64,000 nucleotides of DNA from G965205725 sp965205725 (GCA_965205725.1 OZ242189.1:868001-932000), one strand, 5' to 3'; numbered from the stretch's first letter, positions 49,177-59,836 are shown. Numbers and translations: made by a program. Notes: a model not told the origin generated them from the sequence alone.

Positions 49177-51741
49177 CTATTCACTGGCAACAGACCCCCG
49201 ATTGTTTCTTGGATCGTTGGCTGTGCGCGATGGTTTAGGCTTAACCTGAATGATCGGTGGCGCGACTCTCGCACTAAACAGGGTTTTGCTTTCAGTCTTA
49301 ATTTCTACGCTGGCAACCGGTTTGGGCTGTTCGCGGGGGTCGTTTGTTGCGCGACCATTGGCAGCAATACCAGAAGTATTTAAAACTGTTTCCGTTAGTG
49401 CGGTCGAAACTATTTCTTCAGTGGCTTCTTCAGTGGCGACTGCGGCTGTGATTTTCTGAGCGGCGCCTTCAGCGGCTGTAACTGCAACAGGCTTCTTCGC
49501 AGGTTCCTGGCTCTCTATTGTAGCTGCGGCTGGTGCTGCAACAGCCGTATCAGTTGGAGAAGTTACCAGCGCGGCTTCCTCAGTTTGATTCACCGGTGCG
49601 GTTTCAACTGTAACGGGTGTGATTTGATCTGTCTCAGTCCTGGTTTCAGTAGCAGTATCGGTATCGGGACGGGAGCCGCGACGGCGGCGGCGAGGTTGGT
49701 TTTCGCCGCGCTGGTCTGACGGGCGTTTCTGCGGCCGATTTTTGTTCTGAGATGCCGAGTTTTCCTGGCGCTCGGAGTTCTCATTTGAACCAGCATGTCG
49801 CTCACGACGAGGTTTGTCATCGCTGCGCTCTGAGTTTCTCTCATTATTGCCGCGGCCACCACCGCGTCGGCGGCGGCGATTGCTGTTGCGGCTGTCGCTA
49901 CGATTGTCGCTGCGGTTGTCGTTGCGCTTGCCACTGCGGTTGCGCTGAAGATTCCCGCTCTCAGATTTGCCCTGGCCTGGCTGGCCCTTGTTCTGTTCTT
50001 CTTGCCTGTCTTCGCCGCCAAATAAAAACCCCAATAGCCTGGAGAATAAACCAGGCATTTTGACCGGTTCGGCCTTCTTACTACTGGATTGTTGCGTTTT
50101 CCCCGGTTTAGCGGCTGCGGGTTCCGGCGCTGGCACAGAATGGGAAATACCTTTCACTGCGGCTGCCTGCGGCTTAACCTCTGCTGCGGTGCCACTGTCA
50201 GCAATCTGTTCTTCTTCCGCCGGGCTTAAATCGATTTCAAAGGACAAATCTGTGCGACTTTCGATTTCGCTGTCACGCAGGCGTTGAACTTCAAAGTGGG
50301 GCGTTTCCATGTGGGGGTTGGGAATAATCGTTAGCCTAACCCTGGTGAGCTCTTCTATTTCATTGAGCGCAGAGCGTTTTTCGTTGAGCAAATAGGCCGA
50401 AACCGGGACTGGGACTATCGCGCGCACTTCTGCTGAGCGGTCCTTGATGGCTTCTTCTTCCAACAGTCTCAGTATGGCCAGGGCCAGTGACTTGGTATCG
50501 CGTATGGTGCCCTGGCCACTGCAACGCGGACAGACGATAGCGCTTGTTTCGCCCAAAGAGGGGCGCAATCGCTGACGGGACATTTCCAGCAGACCGAAGC
50601 GGGAAATACGACCCACCTGAACCCGCGCCCGGTCAATTTTCAAAGCATCCCGCACTCTGTTTTCAACAGCGCGTTGGTTGCGTGAGGCAAGCATGTCGAT
50701 AAAGTCGATAACAATGAGTCCGCCCATATCGCGCAAGCGAAGCTGGCGGGCTATTTCATCGGCTGCTTCGAGGTTTGTATTGGTGGCGGTTTCCTCAATA
50801 TCACTGCCACGGGTTGCACGCGCGGAGTTGATGTCGATTGAAACCATGGCCTCAGTAGGGTCGATGACAATAGAACCGCCAGAAGGCAGTTTTACCTCAC
50901 GCTGGAAGGCGGTTTCAATTTGGCTCTCGATTTGAAAGCGGTTGAACATTGGGGTCGAATCTTCGTACAGCTTGATGCGGCTTTTTAGCTGTGGCATCAC
51001 CCGTGCAACGAAGTCCAGGGCCAATTTGTGCGCTTCGGGAGCGTCGATTAGTACTTGATCGATATCGTCGCGCAGATAGTCGCGTATAGCGCGAATGATG
51101 ACATTGCTTTCCTGTAAGAGCAGTGATGGTGCTTTTTCAATCTGACTGGCTTCGGTCACTGCTTGCCAGAGTTGCACCTGGTAGTCCATATCCCACTGCA
51201 ACTCCTCGCTGCTGCGGCCAATGCCGGCAGTTCGCACGATAACGCCCATTCCGTTGGGGATTTCTACGCCGTTGAGTGCGTCTCGCAACTCTGCGCGATC
51301 ATCGCCTTCAATGCGTCTGGAGATGCCGCCAGCGCGGGGATTGTTGGGCATGAGTACGAGATAACGACCGGCGAGACTGATGAACGTGGTCAATGCCGCG
51401 CCCTTGCTGCCGCGCTCTTCCTTTTCCACCTGAACGGTGACCTCAGTACCTTCTTTAACCAGCTCCTTGATTTTCATCCGGCCTTCGCCGTTTGGGGGGG
51501 AGGCGGTGAAATACTCGCGCGCAATTTCCTTCATCGGAAGGAAGCCGTGTCGCTCTGCGCCGAAGTCGACGAATGCCGCTTCGAGGCTCGGTTCTACACG
51601 TGTGATTTTGCCTTTGTAGATGTTGGATTTTTTCTGAACGCGGGTTCGATTTTCGATATCCAGGTCGTGCAGGCGCTGGCCGTCGACCATCGCAACGCGC
51701 AACTCTTCAGGTTGAGTTGCATTGATAAGCATTTTTTTCAT
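49177..51741 (-). CDS. rne: Ribonuclease E
   Basis: Endoribonuclease of the RNA degradosome; mRNA decay and rRNA/tRNA processing at the inner membrane. 854 residues from the ATG at 51739-51741 ([20 protein letters not shown]); a short upstream extension is unlikely. S1 domain with [20 protein letters not shown]; catalytic Asp regions [13 protein letters not shown] and [11 protein letters not shown]; zinc-link Cys pair CPRCSGQG. The C-terminal half is disordered, with Arg/Asn/Ser-rich RNA-binding tracts ([27 protein letters not shown]) and a final [14 protein letters not shown]. Shorter than E. coli (1061). Confidence 0.96.
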   Translation of the reverse strand: MKKMLINATQPEELRVAMVDGQRLHDLDIENRTRVQKKSNIYKGKITRVEPSLEAAFVDFGAERHGFLPMKEIAREYFTASPPNGEGRMKIKELVKEGTEVTVQVEKEERGSKGAALTTFISLAGRYLVLMPNNPRAGGISRRIEGDDRAELRDALNGVEIPNGMGVIVRTAGIGRSSEELQWDMDYQVQLWQAVTEASQIEKAPSLLLQESNVIIRAIRDYLRDDIDQVLIDAPEAHKLALDFVARVMPQLKSRIKLYEDSTPMFNRFQIESQIETAFQREVKLPSGGSIVIDPTEAMVSIDINSARATRGSDIEETATNTNLEAADEIARQLRLRDMGGLIVIDFIDMLASRNQRAVENRVRDALKIDRARVQVGRISRFGLLEMSRQRLRPSLGETSAIVCPRCSGQGTIRDTKSLALAILRLLEEEAIKDRSAEVRAIVPVPVSAYLLNEKRSALNEIEELTRVRLTIIPNPHMETPHFEVQRLRDSEIESRTDLSFEIDLSPAEEEQIADSGTAAEVKPQAAAVKGISHSVPAPEPAAAKPGKTQQSSSKKAEPVKMPGLFSRLLGFLFGGEDRQEEQNKGQPGQGKSESGNLQRNRSGKRNDNRSDNRSDSRNSNRRRRRGGGRGNNERNSERSDDKPRRERHAGSNENSERQENSASQNKNRPQKRPSDQRGENQPRRRRRGSRPDTDTATETRTETDQITPVTVETAPVNQTEEAALVTSPTDTAVAAPAAATIESQEPAKKPVAVTAAEGAAQKITAAVATEEATEEIVSTALTETVLNTSGIAANGRATNDPREQPKPVASVEIKTESKTLFSARVAPPIIQVKPKPSRTANDPRNNRGSVASE

Positions 51742-52171
51742 AGGTGCCACTTTATTGTGTAGCACGGAGGAGGGGCACCGCAGGCTGTGCAGCAGACCGC
51801 CTGCTTTCAGGCCTCTGCTACGGGTTTACTGGAACAATTGGCCAATAAACCGTGTATCAATTTGCAAATTAAAGAACTCTTCTCGTCAAGCGTCCTTTTT
51901 CTTACTACTTGCTACTTGCCTGCCTCCAAGCTTACTCGGTGCAGACAATAAAAACTGATTTCTACCTTAGTGCCGCCAGCCTTTGCCGTGCGGTTCATTC
52001 AGATGTCTGCCATTTTTTTGGCGACACAGCTCAAAAACTAGTATGTTGTGTCCCAGTCATCGTTTACTGTCTGTGCGAACGTGTTTCGCACTCAATTCTA
52101 ACAGTCATGGAATTCTTACTACCGGGACACGGGTGCGACTATAGCAGTAATTAGCAGGTCCCTCAAATATA
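51742..52171 (-). promoter_or_regulatory. Long leader/promoter region of rne up to the IS
   Basis: 430 bases without a gene between the rne start and an insertion sequence. In enterobacteria rne has a long 5' UTR through which RNase E controls its own mRNA, so a leader is expected here. I see no clear promoter hexamers or conserved hairpin by eye. The IS at 52172 marks the upstream limit and could alter rne transcription. Confidence 0.4.
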
Positions 52172-53575
52172 AGTCTTTTCCAATATAAAATGAGCCTGAA
52201 ACGGAAGGAAGCACGGCAAGCTGTTTCCACTATAAAATGAGCCTGAAATAGTCCTTGTTGTCGTTCATGATCAGCGGATGAAAACGATCATGAGCTTAGA
52301 GCAACTGAACACCCTGGACGCCATTAGGCAATTCCTCGAGGGTACCCAGGCCGTAGCCTTCAACGTGGCCACCGATAAGCCAGAGCGCTATCGATGGGTA
52401 CAAAAGACCCTGGTGAAGCACCGGTACTTGCTGCTTGGCAAAACGGACCGGGGAACCGTCACCCGCTACCTGATGAAGGTCACCGGCTACTCTCGGGCCC
52501 AGACCAAGCGCCTGATACGGCAATACGTCAAAACAGGCACAATCTCAGTAAAGCCCGCTCGCCGCAATGGTTTCAAGCGCGCCTACACTGATACCGATAG
52601 TCGTCTGTTGGCGAGTATGGATGAGCGGCATGGTCAGCCTAGTGGCCCTGTATTGAAAAAGCTGTGTGAGCGGGCTTATCAGCGCTTTGGCCAAGCCGAG
52701 TATCAGCGCCTGGCGGGTATTTCGGTTTCTCACCTGTACAACCTGCGGGCCTCCAAGGCTTATCAGAGGCAGCGCTGTGTCTTGACCAGGACACGGCCTA
52801 AAGCCGCCTCTATCGGTCAGCGGCGCAAACCCTGTCCCAATAATCAACCGGGCTATATCCGTATCGACTCTGTCCATCAAGGTGATCAGGATAAGCGCAA
52901 AGGAATCTACCACGTCAACGCCGTGGATGAGGTCACGCAATTCCAGATTATCGTCACGCTGGAACGTATTAGCGAGGCGTTTATGCGGCCAGCCCTCCAA
53001 CAGATATTGGCGGCCTTCCCCTTTAAAATACGGGGCTTTCACGCAGACAATGGCGGTGAATACATCAACTACACTGTGGCTCAGCTACTGGACAAGCTAC
53101 GCATTGAATTTACTAAATCACGGCCTCGGCACAGTAACGACAATGGCTTGGTTGAGAGTAAAAATGGCTCGGTCATTCGCAAACTCTATGGGTACACACA
53201 CATCCCGCAGCAGTACGCCACTGACTTTGCCCAACTGAACAGGCAACAGGTCTACCGATACGTTAACTTCCATCGGCCCTGCTATTTCCCCACCACAATC
53301 ACTGATGAGAAGGGCAAACAGCGTAAGAAATACCGCTACCAGGACATGATGACGCCCTATGAGAAATTCCGCTCCCTGGCCAAACCCAGCCAATACTTGA
53401 AGCCGGGGATCACCTTCAAAAATCTGGATGCATTCGCCAAAGAAATGACCGACAATGAAGCCGCTGAACAACTCAATTCAGCACGAGATTATTTATTTAC
53501 ACAACTCCATGAGCGACTCAAGATAAGGGCTTAATACACCGTCGTTTCAGGCTCATTTCTGGATTGGAAAATACT
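52172..53575 (+). mobile_element. DDE insertion sequence with IR AGTnTTTTCCAAT
   Basis: 1404 bp. Left end AGTCTTTTCCAATATAAAAT and right end (complement) AGTATTTTCCAATCCAGAAA are followed by the shared GAGCCTGAAACG. Flanks are ATATA on both sides (52167-52171, 53576-53580), a likely 5-base target duplication. A second copy of the end motif, TTTCCACTATAAAATGAGCC, lies inside at about 52224-52243. One full-length transposase. Lies upstream of rne. Confidence 0.85.
52278..53534 (+). CDS. DDE/integrase-core transposase
   Basis: 418 residues. N-terminal HTH region (VTRYLMKVTGYSRAQTKRLI), then an rve-like core: YIRIDSVHQGD (Asp), GFHADNGGEY (Asp) and DNGLVESKNGSV (Glu). The C-terminus has MMTPYEKFRSL and YLKPGITFKNLD. 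Widespread in gammaproteobacteria; I cannot name the IS family with certainty. It is intact and ends 41 bases before the right end of the element. Confidence 0.92.
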   Translation: MKTIMSLEQLNTLDAIRQFLEGTQAVAFNVATDKPERYRWVQKTLVKHRYLLLGKTDRGTVTRYLMKVTGYSRAQTKRLIRQYVKTGTISVKPARRNGFKRAYTDTDSRLLASMDERHGQPSGPVLKKLCERAYQRFGQAEYQRLAGISVSHLYNLRASKAYQRQRCVLTRTRPKAASIGQRRKPCPNNQPGYIRIDSVHQGDQDKRKGIYHVNAVDEVTQFQIIVTLERISEAFMRPALQQILAAFPFKIRGFHADNGGEYINYTVAQLLDKLRIEFTKSRPRHSNDNGLVESKNGSVIRKLYGYTHIPQQYATDFAQLNRQQVYRYVNFHRPCYFPTTITDEKGKQRKKYRYQDMMTPYEKFRSLAKPSQYLKPGITFKNLDAFAKEMTDNEAAEQLNSARDYLFTQLHERLKIRA

Positions 53576-53580
53576 ATATA

Positions 53581-53931
53581 TGTCCAAGTTCAGTACCTGT
53601 GAGATAAATCGGCCAGCTTCGGTATGGCTTGATGCGCAGGCTTTTGCTCTGCATCGGGTCGTCTCCTGTGTGGATTTAATCACTCACAAGCGACCAGGTT
53701 CTTAGAAATCCGGGGATCACGACCTGTGGAGTGGTGGATAAGTCTACGACTTACCCGCTGCGCCACAGGCGCAATAACAATCGTCCAAAAGTCTCATAGC
53801 TATCTGAACCCGGACACTCACCTACCCGCGATCAGACTCCGGGTACCTGCCCATTGACCCCTGCCCCGGAGAGGTGTGGTGAGCGAAAGTTGACGCAATT
53901 AACCAAGCCGTGAAACAAGGCTGGGGCTAAT
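53581..53931. other. Gene-free gap with a tRNA-like hairpin
   Basis: 350 bases between the IS and the thiolase gene with no credible coding frame. Around 53732-53757 an imperfect inverted repeat GGATAAGTC-tac-GACTTACC is followed by CGCTGCGCCAC, which on the minus strand resembles a tRNA D-arm region (GTGGCGCAGCGGGTAA). No acceptor or T stem pairs, so I do not call a tRNA. The thiolase promoter should lie at the right side. Confidence 0.4.
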
Positions 53932-53979
53932 GTGTCTCACTATCACGAAGTCAATTTGAGTACCAAACGGGCCACAGCC

Positions 53980-55215
53980 ATGAAGCCAATTTACATCGCC
54001 GGCGTGAGTATGACCAAATTTGGTCCACGCCCACAAGACACTATCAAGACGCTCACCCATGAAGCAGTACGCGATTGCCTTACAGACGCAGGCGCGCAAA
54101 CCAATGATGTGGATGCTGCATTCTTCGCTAACCAGGCCCAGTCTTTTATCGAGGGGCAGGTCAGTATTCCAGGGCAGATAGCACTGAGGGGAGCTGGTAT
54201 TCACGGTATTCCCATTGTTAACGTCGAAAATGCCTGTGCCTCCGGTTCCTCAGCTATATGGCTGGCGCGAAACTACCTTCTTGCTGGTCAGGGAGATATC
54301 GTACTGGCAGTGGGCACTGAAAAAATGGCCTACCAGGATCAGGAGCTATCCAAGCGGGTTTGGCAGGCATTCGAAGGCGGCTCAGACATCGAGGAAATGA
54401 ACGATACTATAGCCTCGCTGCGTTCTCTAAGCGCGGGGCACGAGTTTGAGGAGGCAAGCGGACATCGAACGGTATTCATGGATATCTATGTACAACTGTG
54501 TCGCGCCCATATGGTCCGCTACGGCACAACCCAGCAGCAACTCGCCACGATTGCCTCGAAAAATCATTACCACGCAACCCTCAACCCGAAATGCCACTAC
54601 AATAAACCGATGTCGGAGGAACAGATACTGTCGGCTCGCTCCATCGGATATCCGTTAACAGTGCCGATGTGTTCTCCCTTGAGTGACGGTAGCGCCGCTG
54701 CACTGTTGTGCACGGAAAAAGGACTTGAAAAACTGGCTGCGAATGATCGGGCGGTGGAACTTCTGTCCAGCGTAATGACTTCCTCTACTGGCCGCGAATG
54801 GAGTGATTTGGAAAACCATCTCGTACGGCGCGCCGCCAAACAGGCCTATGCTGAAACGGAGCTGACGCCTGCTGATATCCACGTCGCTGAAGTACACGAT
54901 GCCGCGGCATTCGGCGAACTGTTCATGTCTGAACTACTTGGATTCTGCGACTTTGGCATGGGGGGAGAGCTGGCCGATAGTGGCGCCACTCGAATTGGTG
55001 GCCACATACCCATCAATCCATCCGGTGGGCTTGAATCAAAGGGACACCCGATCGGCGCAAGCGGACTTGGTCAGGCCTATGAATTGGTGACGCAACTTCG
55101 TGGAGAGGCGAGGGAGCGCCAGGTGCAAGACGCTCGAATCGCAATCCAGGAAAATGGTGGAGGCCTTCTCGGGATAGAGGAAGGCTGCGCGGTCGTAAAC
55201 ATCTACAAAAGATAG
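53980..55215 (+). CDS. Thiolase-family acyl-CoA acetyltransferase (SCP2-type)
   Basis: 411 residues from the ATG at 53980 (MKPIYIAGVSMTKFGPRPQD); a GTG at 53932 with GGGG upstream would add 16. The nucleophile Cys is in NACASGSSAIW and the active His in GHPIGASGLGQAYEL; AEVHDAAAFGE is also typical. Sequence type is that of SCP2/sterol-carrier-like thiolases, which shorten branched or side-chain acyl-CoAs. It heads a plus-strand run with an SMP-30-like gene and an SDR, suggesting breakdown of a fatty or terpenoid/steroid-like compound. Confidence 0.88.
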   Translation: MKPIYIAGVSMTKFGPRPQDTIKTLTHEAVRDCLTDAGAQTNDVDAAFFANQAQSFIEGQVSIPGQIALRGAGIHGIPIVNVENACASGSSAIWLARNYLLAGQGDIVLAVGTEKMAYQDQELSKRVWQAFEGGSDIEEMNDTIASLRSLSAGHEFEEASGHRTVFMDIYVQLCRAHMVRYGTTQQQLATIASKNHYHATLNPKCHYNKPMSEEQILSARSIGYPLTVPMCSPLSDGSAAALLCTEKGLEKLAANDRAVELLSSVMTSSTGREWSDLENHLVRRAAKQAYAETELTPADIHVAEVHDAAAFGELFMSELLGFCDFGMGGELADSGATRIGGHIPINPSGGLESKGHPIGASGLGQAYELVTQLRGEARERQVQDARIAIQENGGGLLGIEEGCAVVNIYKR

Positions 55216-55231
55216 AAACGGGAGATACAAA

Positions 55232-56104
55232 TTGGACTATCAGACCAGTTTACTGTGTGACGGATTCATTTTCCCCGAGTCACCGCGTTGGCATCGAGGG
55301 TCGTTTTACTGTTGCAGCATCGATGAAGGCACCGTCTTTCGCATACACCAGGATGGCAGCAAAGAAGTTGTTGTGAAGCACCAAGATGGAGATTGGTTAT
55401 CCGGCTGGGCTTTCATCAGCCCCGACAATGACGAGATGGTCTTGACTTCGTGTATGAAGAGGAAGCTGTTTCACTACGATGGTAGCCATCTTCATGAGGT
55501 GGCGGATCTGTCCCCCGTCGCAACACATAACATTAACGACATGATCTGCGCACAAAGCGGTGCTATGTTTGTGGGGTCTGTTAATTTCGAATTCGGCAAG
55601 GTCAACCCCGCAGAGGCACCTCACAGTCCCCTGGTGGCTGTGTCTGCCAGCGGGGAGGTATCAATAGCCTCAAATAAGACAGGCTTTGCCAACGGTATGG
55701 TGATAACTCCGGATGGCCAGCGCCTGATCGTGGCCGACTCAATACGATGTTGTCTGCATCAGTGGCGACTCGACGCGCACGGGACACTGTCTGAGCACAG
55801 TATATTTGCCTCGGTACCTGGAGCAGTGATGGACGGAATATGCCTGGATGCGGAGGGGGGCGTGTGGGTCACCGCCGGACATCGTGGCGTATTCCGGGTG
55901 CTGGAAACGGGCGAAATTACCGATGAGGTGGACATAGGTAATACCGGAGCGACAGCCTGCATGCTGGGCGGCGAGGACGGCCGCACCCTGCTGATTACGG
56001 CATCTGACAGTCACGACCGCAATATCATTTACGACAATCCAACCGGTCATCTCCTTACGGCGTATGTTCAGGTGTCGGGAGTAGGCCTGCCATCCTGGTA
56101 TTGA
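55232..56104 (+). CDS. SMP-30/gluconolactonase-like beta-propeller protein
   Basis: 290 residues with the SMP-30 pattern: GFIFPESPRWHRGSFYCCSI near the start, NDMICAQSGAMFVGSVNF, NKTGFANGMVITPDGQRLIV and DGICLDAEGGVWVT. Residues Glu, Asn and Asp in these segments bind the divalent metal in the family. Such proteins hydrolyse lactones. The start is TTG (55232) with GGGAGA upstream and 16 bases after the thiolase stop. A lactone intermediate in the local pathway is a fair guess. Confidence 0.87.
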   Translation: MDYQTSLLCDGFIFPESPRWHRGSFYCCSIDEGTVFRIHQDGSKEVVVKHQDGDWLSGWAFISPDNDEMVLTSCMKRKLFHYDGSHLHEVADLSPVATHNINDMICAQSGAMFVGSVNFEFGKVNPAEAPHSPLVAVSASGEVSIASNKTGFANGMVITPDGQRLIVADSIRCCLHQWRLDAHGTLSEHSIFASVPGAVMDGICLDAEGGVWVTAGHRGVFRVLETGEITDEVDIGNTGATACMLGGEDGRTLLITASDSHDRNIIYDNPTGHLLTAYVQVSGVGLPSWY

Positions 56105-56134
56105 ATCAGGTTTTTCGATATAGGTTGATTACTT

Positions 56135-56980
56135 ATGAAACGTTTACAGGACAAAGTGGCGATCATTACCGGATCCACCAGCGGGATGGGGGAGACCACA
56201 GCCGCAGTATTTGTGCGCGAGGGCGCCCGTGTCATTGTCAGTGGGCGCAATGAAGTTCGTGGCAAAGACATAGTGACAATGCTTGGTGAAGATAACGCAT
56301 TGTTTGTACGCGCCGATGTCACTTGTGAGGAAGATGTGGCCGGTTTGGTTGAGACCACCGTGCAACGTTTTGGAAAAATTGATTGCCTGTTCAACAATGC
56401 TGCCGGACCGACCCAGGAAGTGCCCATCACGGATCTGGACATGAATCAGCTTGGCGACGATATGATGAATGTCTTCGGCAGTGTGCTGTTGGTGACAAAG
56501 CATGTGGCTCGGGTGATGAAGTCCGCCGGGAGAGGTTCCATTATCAACAATGGCAGTACGGCTGCACATCGGGCCAATTCCAGCCCAATTGTTTACAGTG
56601 GCTTGAAGGCTGGTGTGTGTCACCTCAGCCGCTGCCTGGCCATGGAGTTTTCTGAGTTTGGCATGCGGGTGAATACAATCTCTCCCGGCGCTATCGTTAC
56701 GCCTATATTCGCCAAGGGACTCGGTGTGCCAGAAGAAAAGCAGGAGCAGGCTACCGAGGCCATAGCACATATCCTGGCGCAAAAATTACCTGTGGGTCGT
56801 GCGGGTCGGCGGGAGGACATTGCAAATACCGCAGTCTATCTCGCCAGTGACGAGTCCAGCTTTGTAACAGGCCAGGACATCATTGTCGATGGCGGCCTTA
56901 CCGGCGGTCTGTCTCCCAGCCAGAAGTCGGCTCAGTGGCAACTCATGCAACAGACACTCACACCGCTGCTCACGGACTGA
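56135..56980 (+). CDS. Short-chain dehydrogenase/reductase
   Basis: 281 residues. Cofactor motif TGSTSGMGETTA, then FNNAAGPTQE; catalytic Ser in INNGSTAAHR region and Tyr/Lys in YSGLKAGVCHL; ending YLASDESSFVTGQDIIVDGG. NAD(P)-linked hydroxyl/keto conversion. Third gene of the thiolase-led run, 30 bases after the SMP-30-like gene, and convergent with phaZ. Confidence 0.9.
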   Translation: MKRLQDKVAIITGSTSGMGETTAAVFVREGARVIVSGRNEVRGKDIVTMLGEDNALFVRADVTCEEDVAGLVETTVQRFGKIDCLFNNAAGPTQEVPITDLDMNQLGDDMMNVFGSVLLVTKHVARVMKSAGRGSIINNGSTAAHRANSSPIVYSGLKAGVCHLSRCLAMEFSEFGMRVNTISPGAIVTPIFAKGLGVPEEKQEQATEAIAHILAQKLPVGRAGRREDIANTAVYLASDESSFVTGQDIIVDGGLTGGLSPSQKSAQWQLMQQTLTPLLTD

Positions 56981-56994
56981 TTTGCCGTTGCCCG

Positions 56995-57849
56995 TTATTG
57001 AGCGACCGCGTTGCGGTGACAGCCACCCCCTGTAGGCTCGCCGATAAGAAAGTCTTCAATCTCGGTCGCCAACTCGCTGGCCTGGGTCAGCAAAAACAAA
57101 TGTCCGCAGTCCACTATCCGCAGCCGGGAGTCAGGAATACGAGAGATCATAATCCTGGCGTTTACCAAAGGCACAATAGGGTCATCGCGGCCAGCCATCA
57201 CCAGGGTAGGTTGTATCAACTTGTGCAGCCAGGGCAGGCTGCTCCACCCCAGTATGGATAACATCTGGAAGTAGTAGCCTTTAGTGCTGGGCGGGGTCAT
57301 GGCGCGCCCGTATTCCCTCGCCAATGACTTATTGCCACGAAGTACTCCGCCATAGATTTGCGGAGCAATTCGCTGCATATACTTCGGGTCTAAATAACGT
57401 CGCGGATTGGACATCCTGATCATTACTGCAGGGTGCCCCGGAACCATGAGTTGTCCGGGGCTGGTGGCGGCGAGCACCAGTCGATTGCAGTGCTGAGGAT
57501 ATTGGCGGGCAAATTGTTGTGCCAGCGCTCCCCCCCAGGAAACACCGAGAACATTTACCCGGTCAACACCAAGGCGACCAAGGATGTTCGCTGCCAGTGC
57601 TGCGTGTTTGCTGAATCGCCAAGGACAGGCCGGTGCCTCTGATTCCCCGGCTCCCGGGGCGTCATAGCAGATTATTGTGGTCTGCTGCATTTCATCAATA
57701 AAGGGCTGTAAAAGCTCTGTCCCGGCGCCGATACCATTGAACAACAGCAGAGGCAGGCCACCACTGTTCATGCCTTGGTGCACGGCCACGCGGATGCGCA
57801 AGCCTCCTACTTCCATGTGGCTGCTGTTAAGTTTCTTTAGGCTGGACAT
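56995..57849 (-). CDS. phaZ: Intracellular poly(3-hydroxyalkanoate) depolymerase PhaZ (mcl type)
   Basis: 284-residue alpha/beta hydrolase. The lipase box is G-V-S-W-G-G in VNVLGVSWGGALAQQFARQY; PRRYLDPKYMQRIAPQIYGG and LGWSSLPWLHKLIQPTLVMA also match pseudomonad PhaZ. Catalytic Asp in GRDDPIVPL and His in DCGHLFLLT. It degrades stored medium-chain PHA granules. 69 bases after phaC on the same strand, so a phaC-phaZ unit. GGAAGG precedes the ATG. Confidence 0.9.
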   Translation of the reverse strand: MSSLKKLNSSHMEVGGLRIRVAVHQGMNSGGLPLLLFNGIGAGTELLQPFIDEMQQTTIICYDAPGAGESEAPACPWRFSKHAALAANILGRLGVDRVNVLGVSWGGALAQQFARQYPQHCNRLVLAATSPGQLMVPGHPAVMIRMSNPRRYLDPKYMQRIAPQIYGGVLRGNKSLAREYGRAMTPPSTKGYYFQMLSILGWSSLPWLHKLIQPTLVMAGRDDPIVPLVNARIMISRIPDSRLRIVDCGHLFLLTQASELATEIEDFLIGEPTGGGCHRNAVAQ

Positions 57850-57918
57850 AAGGCCTTCCTAACTCCAATGTTACAGAGTGGACGCCGTGCACTACAATCA
57901 CTCCGCACACTTCTCCTG

Positions 57919-59658
57919 CTAGCCGCCTTTGAAAACATAGGTGCCCGGTGCTTCATCCATTTGTGGGTATGCGCCCTTCTTTCCCAGCGTCTTTCGGGCA
58001 TTAACCCTGGCCCCGGATCGTTTTCGCAACCAGTTGGCCCAATCGCCCCACCAGGTGCCCTTTTTTTGCTTCGCAGCCTCAAACCACTCTTCGTGCGATG
58101 CCGGATAGTCTTCATTGACATAGTAATTCGCTCTGGCATTCCCAGGGGGATTAACCAGTGCCTGTATATGGCCGCTATGGCTTAACACAAAGCGAACATT
58201 CCCGGTTAAAAACTGGGTACTTCGATAACATGCATGCCAGGGTGTAATGTGGTCCGTCACACCTGCGAGCAGATATTTGTCACAGTCCACTGCTACCAGG
58301 TCAATGGCTTCGCCCATCACCTCCATTCCGCCGGGCTTCACCAGTGGATTGACCTCCAGTAGATCGAGAAAATCACTGTGTAACTGTGCGGGCAGGTTGG
58401 TGGTATCGTTATTCCAGTACAGGATATCGAATGCCGGAGGGGTATTGCCCAGAAGGTAATTGTTGACGACGTAGTTCCAGATCAGGTCATTGGGCCGCAT
58501 CCAGTTGAACACGCGGGCCAATTCCTTGCCATCCAGAACTCCCCGTGTGCGTGATGCACGCCTGGCGCTATCAATGGCTGAATTACTGGCGAACATGGTG
58601 AGGTCTGTGTCGTTCTGTTGTTGGCTCAAGACACAGACCAGCGTAGTCAGGCTGTTAATGGCCGATTCGCCCACCGCATCCAGGTATCCGGTCAGGATAG
58701 AGGCCGTGATACCTCCAGAGCAGGCACCAACCAGGTTTACCGATGACTGCCCGGTGATGCTTTGCACAGCCGCTACTGCCTCTGTCAGGGCCTGAATGTA
58801 GTCGTCCATACCCCAATTACGCTGTTCCACCGTGGGGTTGCACCAGCTGACTGAAAATAACTGCAGGCCCTGCTCCAACAGAAACCTGAATAAACTTTTC
58901 TCGGGAGTGAGGTCCAACACATAGAACTTATTGATCTGGGGCGGCACCACCAGCAGGGGCCGCTGATGTACTTTTGCAGTCAACGGCTTGTATTGGATCA
59001 ATTCCAGAATTTCATTGCGAAAGACCACGGAGCCTTCCGATATCGCCAGGTTTTCGCCAACCTCAAATTGACTCTTGTCCACCTGTGACGGCATGGCATT
59101 ATTGTGCCTGATGTCATCCACCGCATGGCGCAGGCCTTTTACCAAACTTTTACCACGAGTTTCGCGTGCCTTTTTAAGGGCTGAGGGATTAGTGAGCAAT
59201 GAATTGGTGGGCGCCAGGCCGCCCGCTATAATATCGATGACAAAGCGGGCCTTGCGGTCATCCGTTTCATCGAGTTGCAAATCGTCCAGCCACTCGGAAA
59301 AAGAGGCATCAAGCGCCAGATAACTTTGTAACACACGGCTGAAAAGCCCACTATCGCGCCAGCTCTCGTCCCCGAAGCGCCGATCGCCTCGGGCGACTTC
59401 ATATCCACTGTCGCCAGCAATGACATCTACCATTTTTCCGGCATAGCCCAGAGCGTGCTTTGCCGCTATCAGGGGTTGCTTTACCAGTTGCCGGGCGGTG
59501 GTTTTCATAGCGTCGGAAATATCTTCAGCCCGAACACCCACCAAAGGGCTGAGGCCAGCTACACCCTCTGCTGCCTGGTTGATTTCACGTTCGGAGTTAT
59601 CACTGCGAGCCTTTTGTTTTTTGCCCGTGCTCTTCCTGTCTCCGGATGCTGTACTCAT
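57919..59658 (-). CDS. phaC: Poly(3-hydroxyalkanoate) synthase PhaC, class II-like
   Basis: Polymerises hydroxyacyl-CoA at granules. 579 residues from the ATG at 59656-59658 (an ATG 8 codons upstream is also possible). PhaC box G-A-C-S-G-G with the active Cys; PPQINKFYVLDLTPEKSLFR and the Asp (GVTDHITPWHACYRS) and His (LSHSGHIQALVNPP) complete the triad. PPQINK and the adjacent phaZ favour the medium-chain class II type. A Lys/Arg/Ser-rich N-terminus precedes the core. No phasin or PhaD gene is seen here. Confidence 0.92.
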   Translation of the reverse strand: MSTASGDRKSTGKKQKARSDNSEREINQAAEGVAGLSPLVGVRAEDISDAMKTTARQLVKQPLIAAKHALGYAGKMVDVIAGDSGYEVARGDRRFGDESWRDSGLFSRVLQSYLALDASFSEWLDDLQLDETDDRKARFVIDIIAGGLAPTNSLLTNPSALKKARETRGKSLVKGLRHAVDDIRHNNAMPSQVDKSQFEVGENLAISEGSVVFRNEILELIQYKPLTAKVHQRPLLVVPPQINKFYVLDLTPEKSLFRFLLEQGLQLFSVSWCNPTVEQRNWGMDDYIQALTEAVAAVQSITGQSSVNLVGACSGGITASILTGYLDAVGESAINSLTTLVCVLSQQQNDTDLTMFASNSAIDSARRASRTRGVLDGKELARVFNWMRPNDLIWNYVVNNYLLGNTPPAFDILYWNNDTTNLPAQLHSDFLDLLEVNPLVKPGGMEVMGEAIDLVAVDCDKYLLAGVTDHITPWHACYRSTQFLTGNVRFVLSHSGHIQALVNPPGNARANYYVNEDYPASHEEWFEAAKQKKGTWWGDWANWLRKRSGARVNARKTLGKKGAYPQMDEAPGTYVFKGG

Positions 59659-59836
59659 GGTCAATTGTACTCCTTCGGCCATTTGCCACTACTCGTTACA
59701 GATTCAATTGCGGTAAAACTCACTACTCATGTCGTTGATACTGAAGCAGACAAACTCAGATAAATCTGAACATTCGGTGGGCTCTCCCGTGCCCTCCCAA
59801 CGCAGTAGCCTGCGCTTTTTGGCCGACGTATGAGCA

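Noticed and set aside
53703..53773. Possible degenerate tRNA on the minus strand
   Set aside because: A D-arm-like segment and a GGATAAGTC hairpin exist, but acceptor and T stems do not pair.
56144..56782. 212-codon open frame antisense to the SDR gene
   Set aside because: Shadow of a clear SDR; His- and Cys-rich with no recognisable domain.
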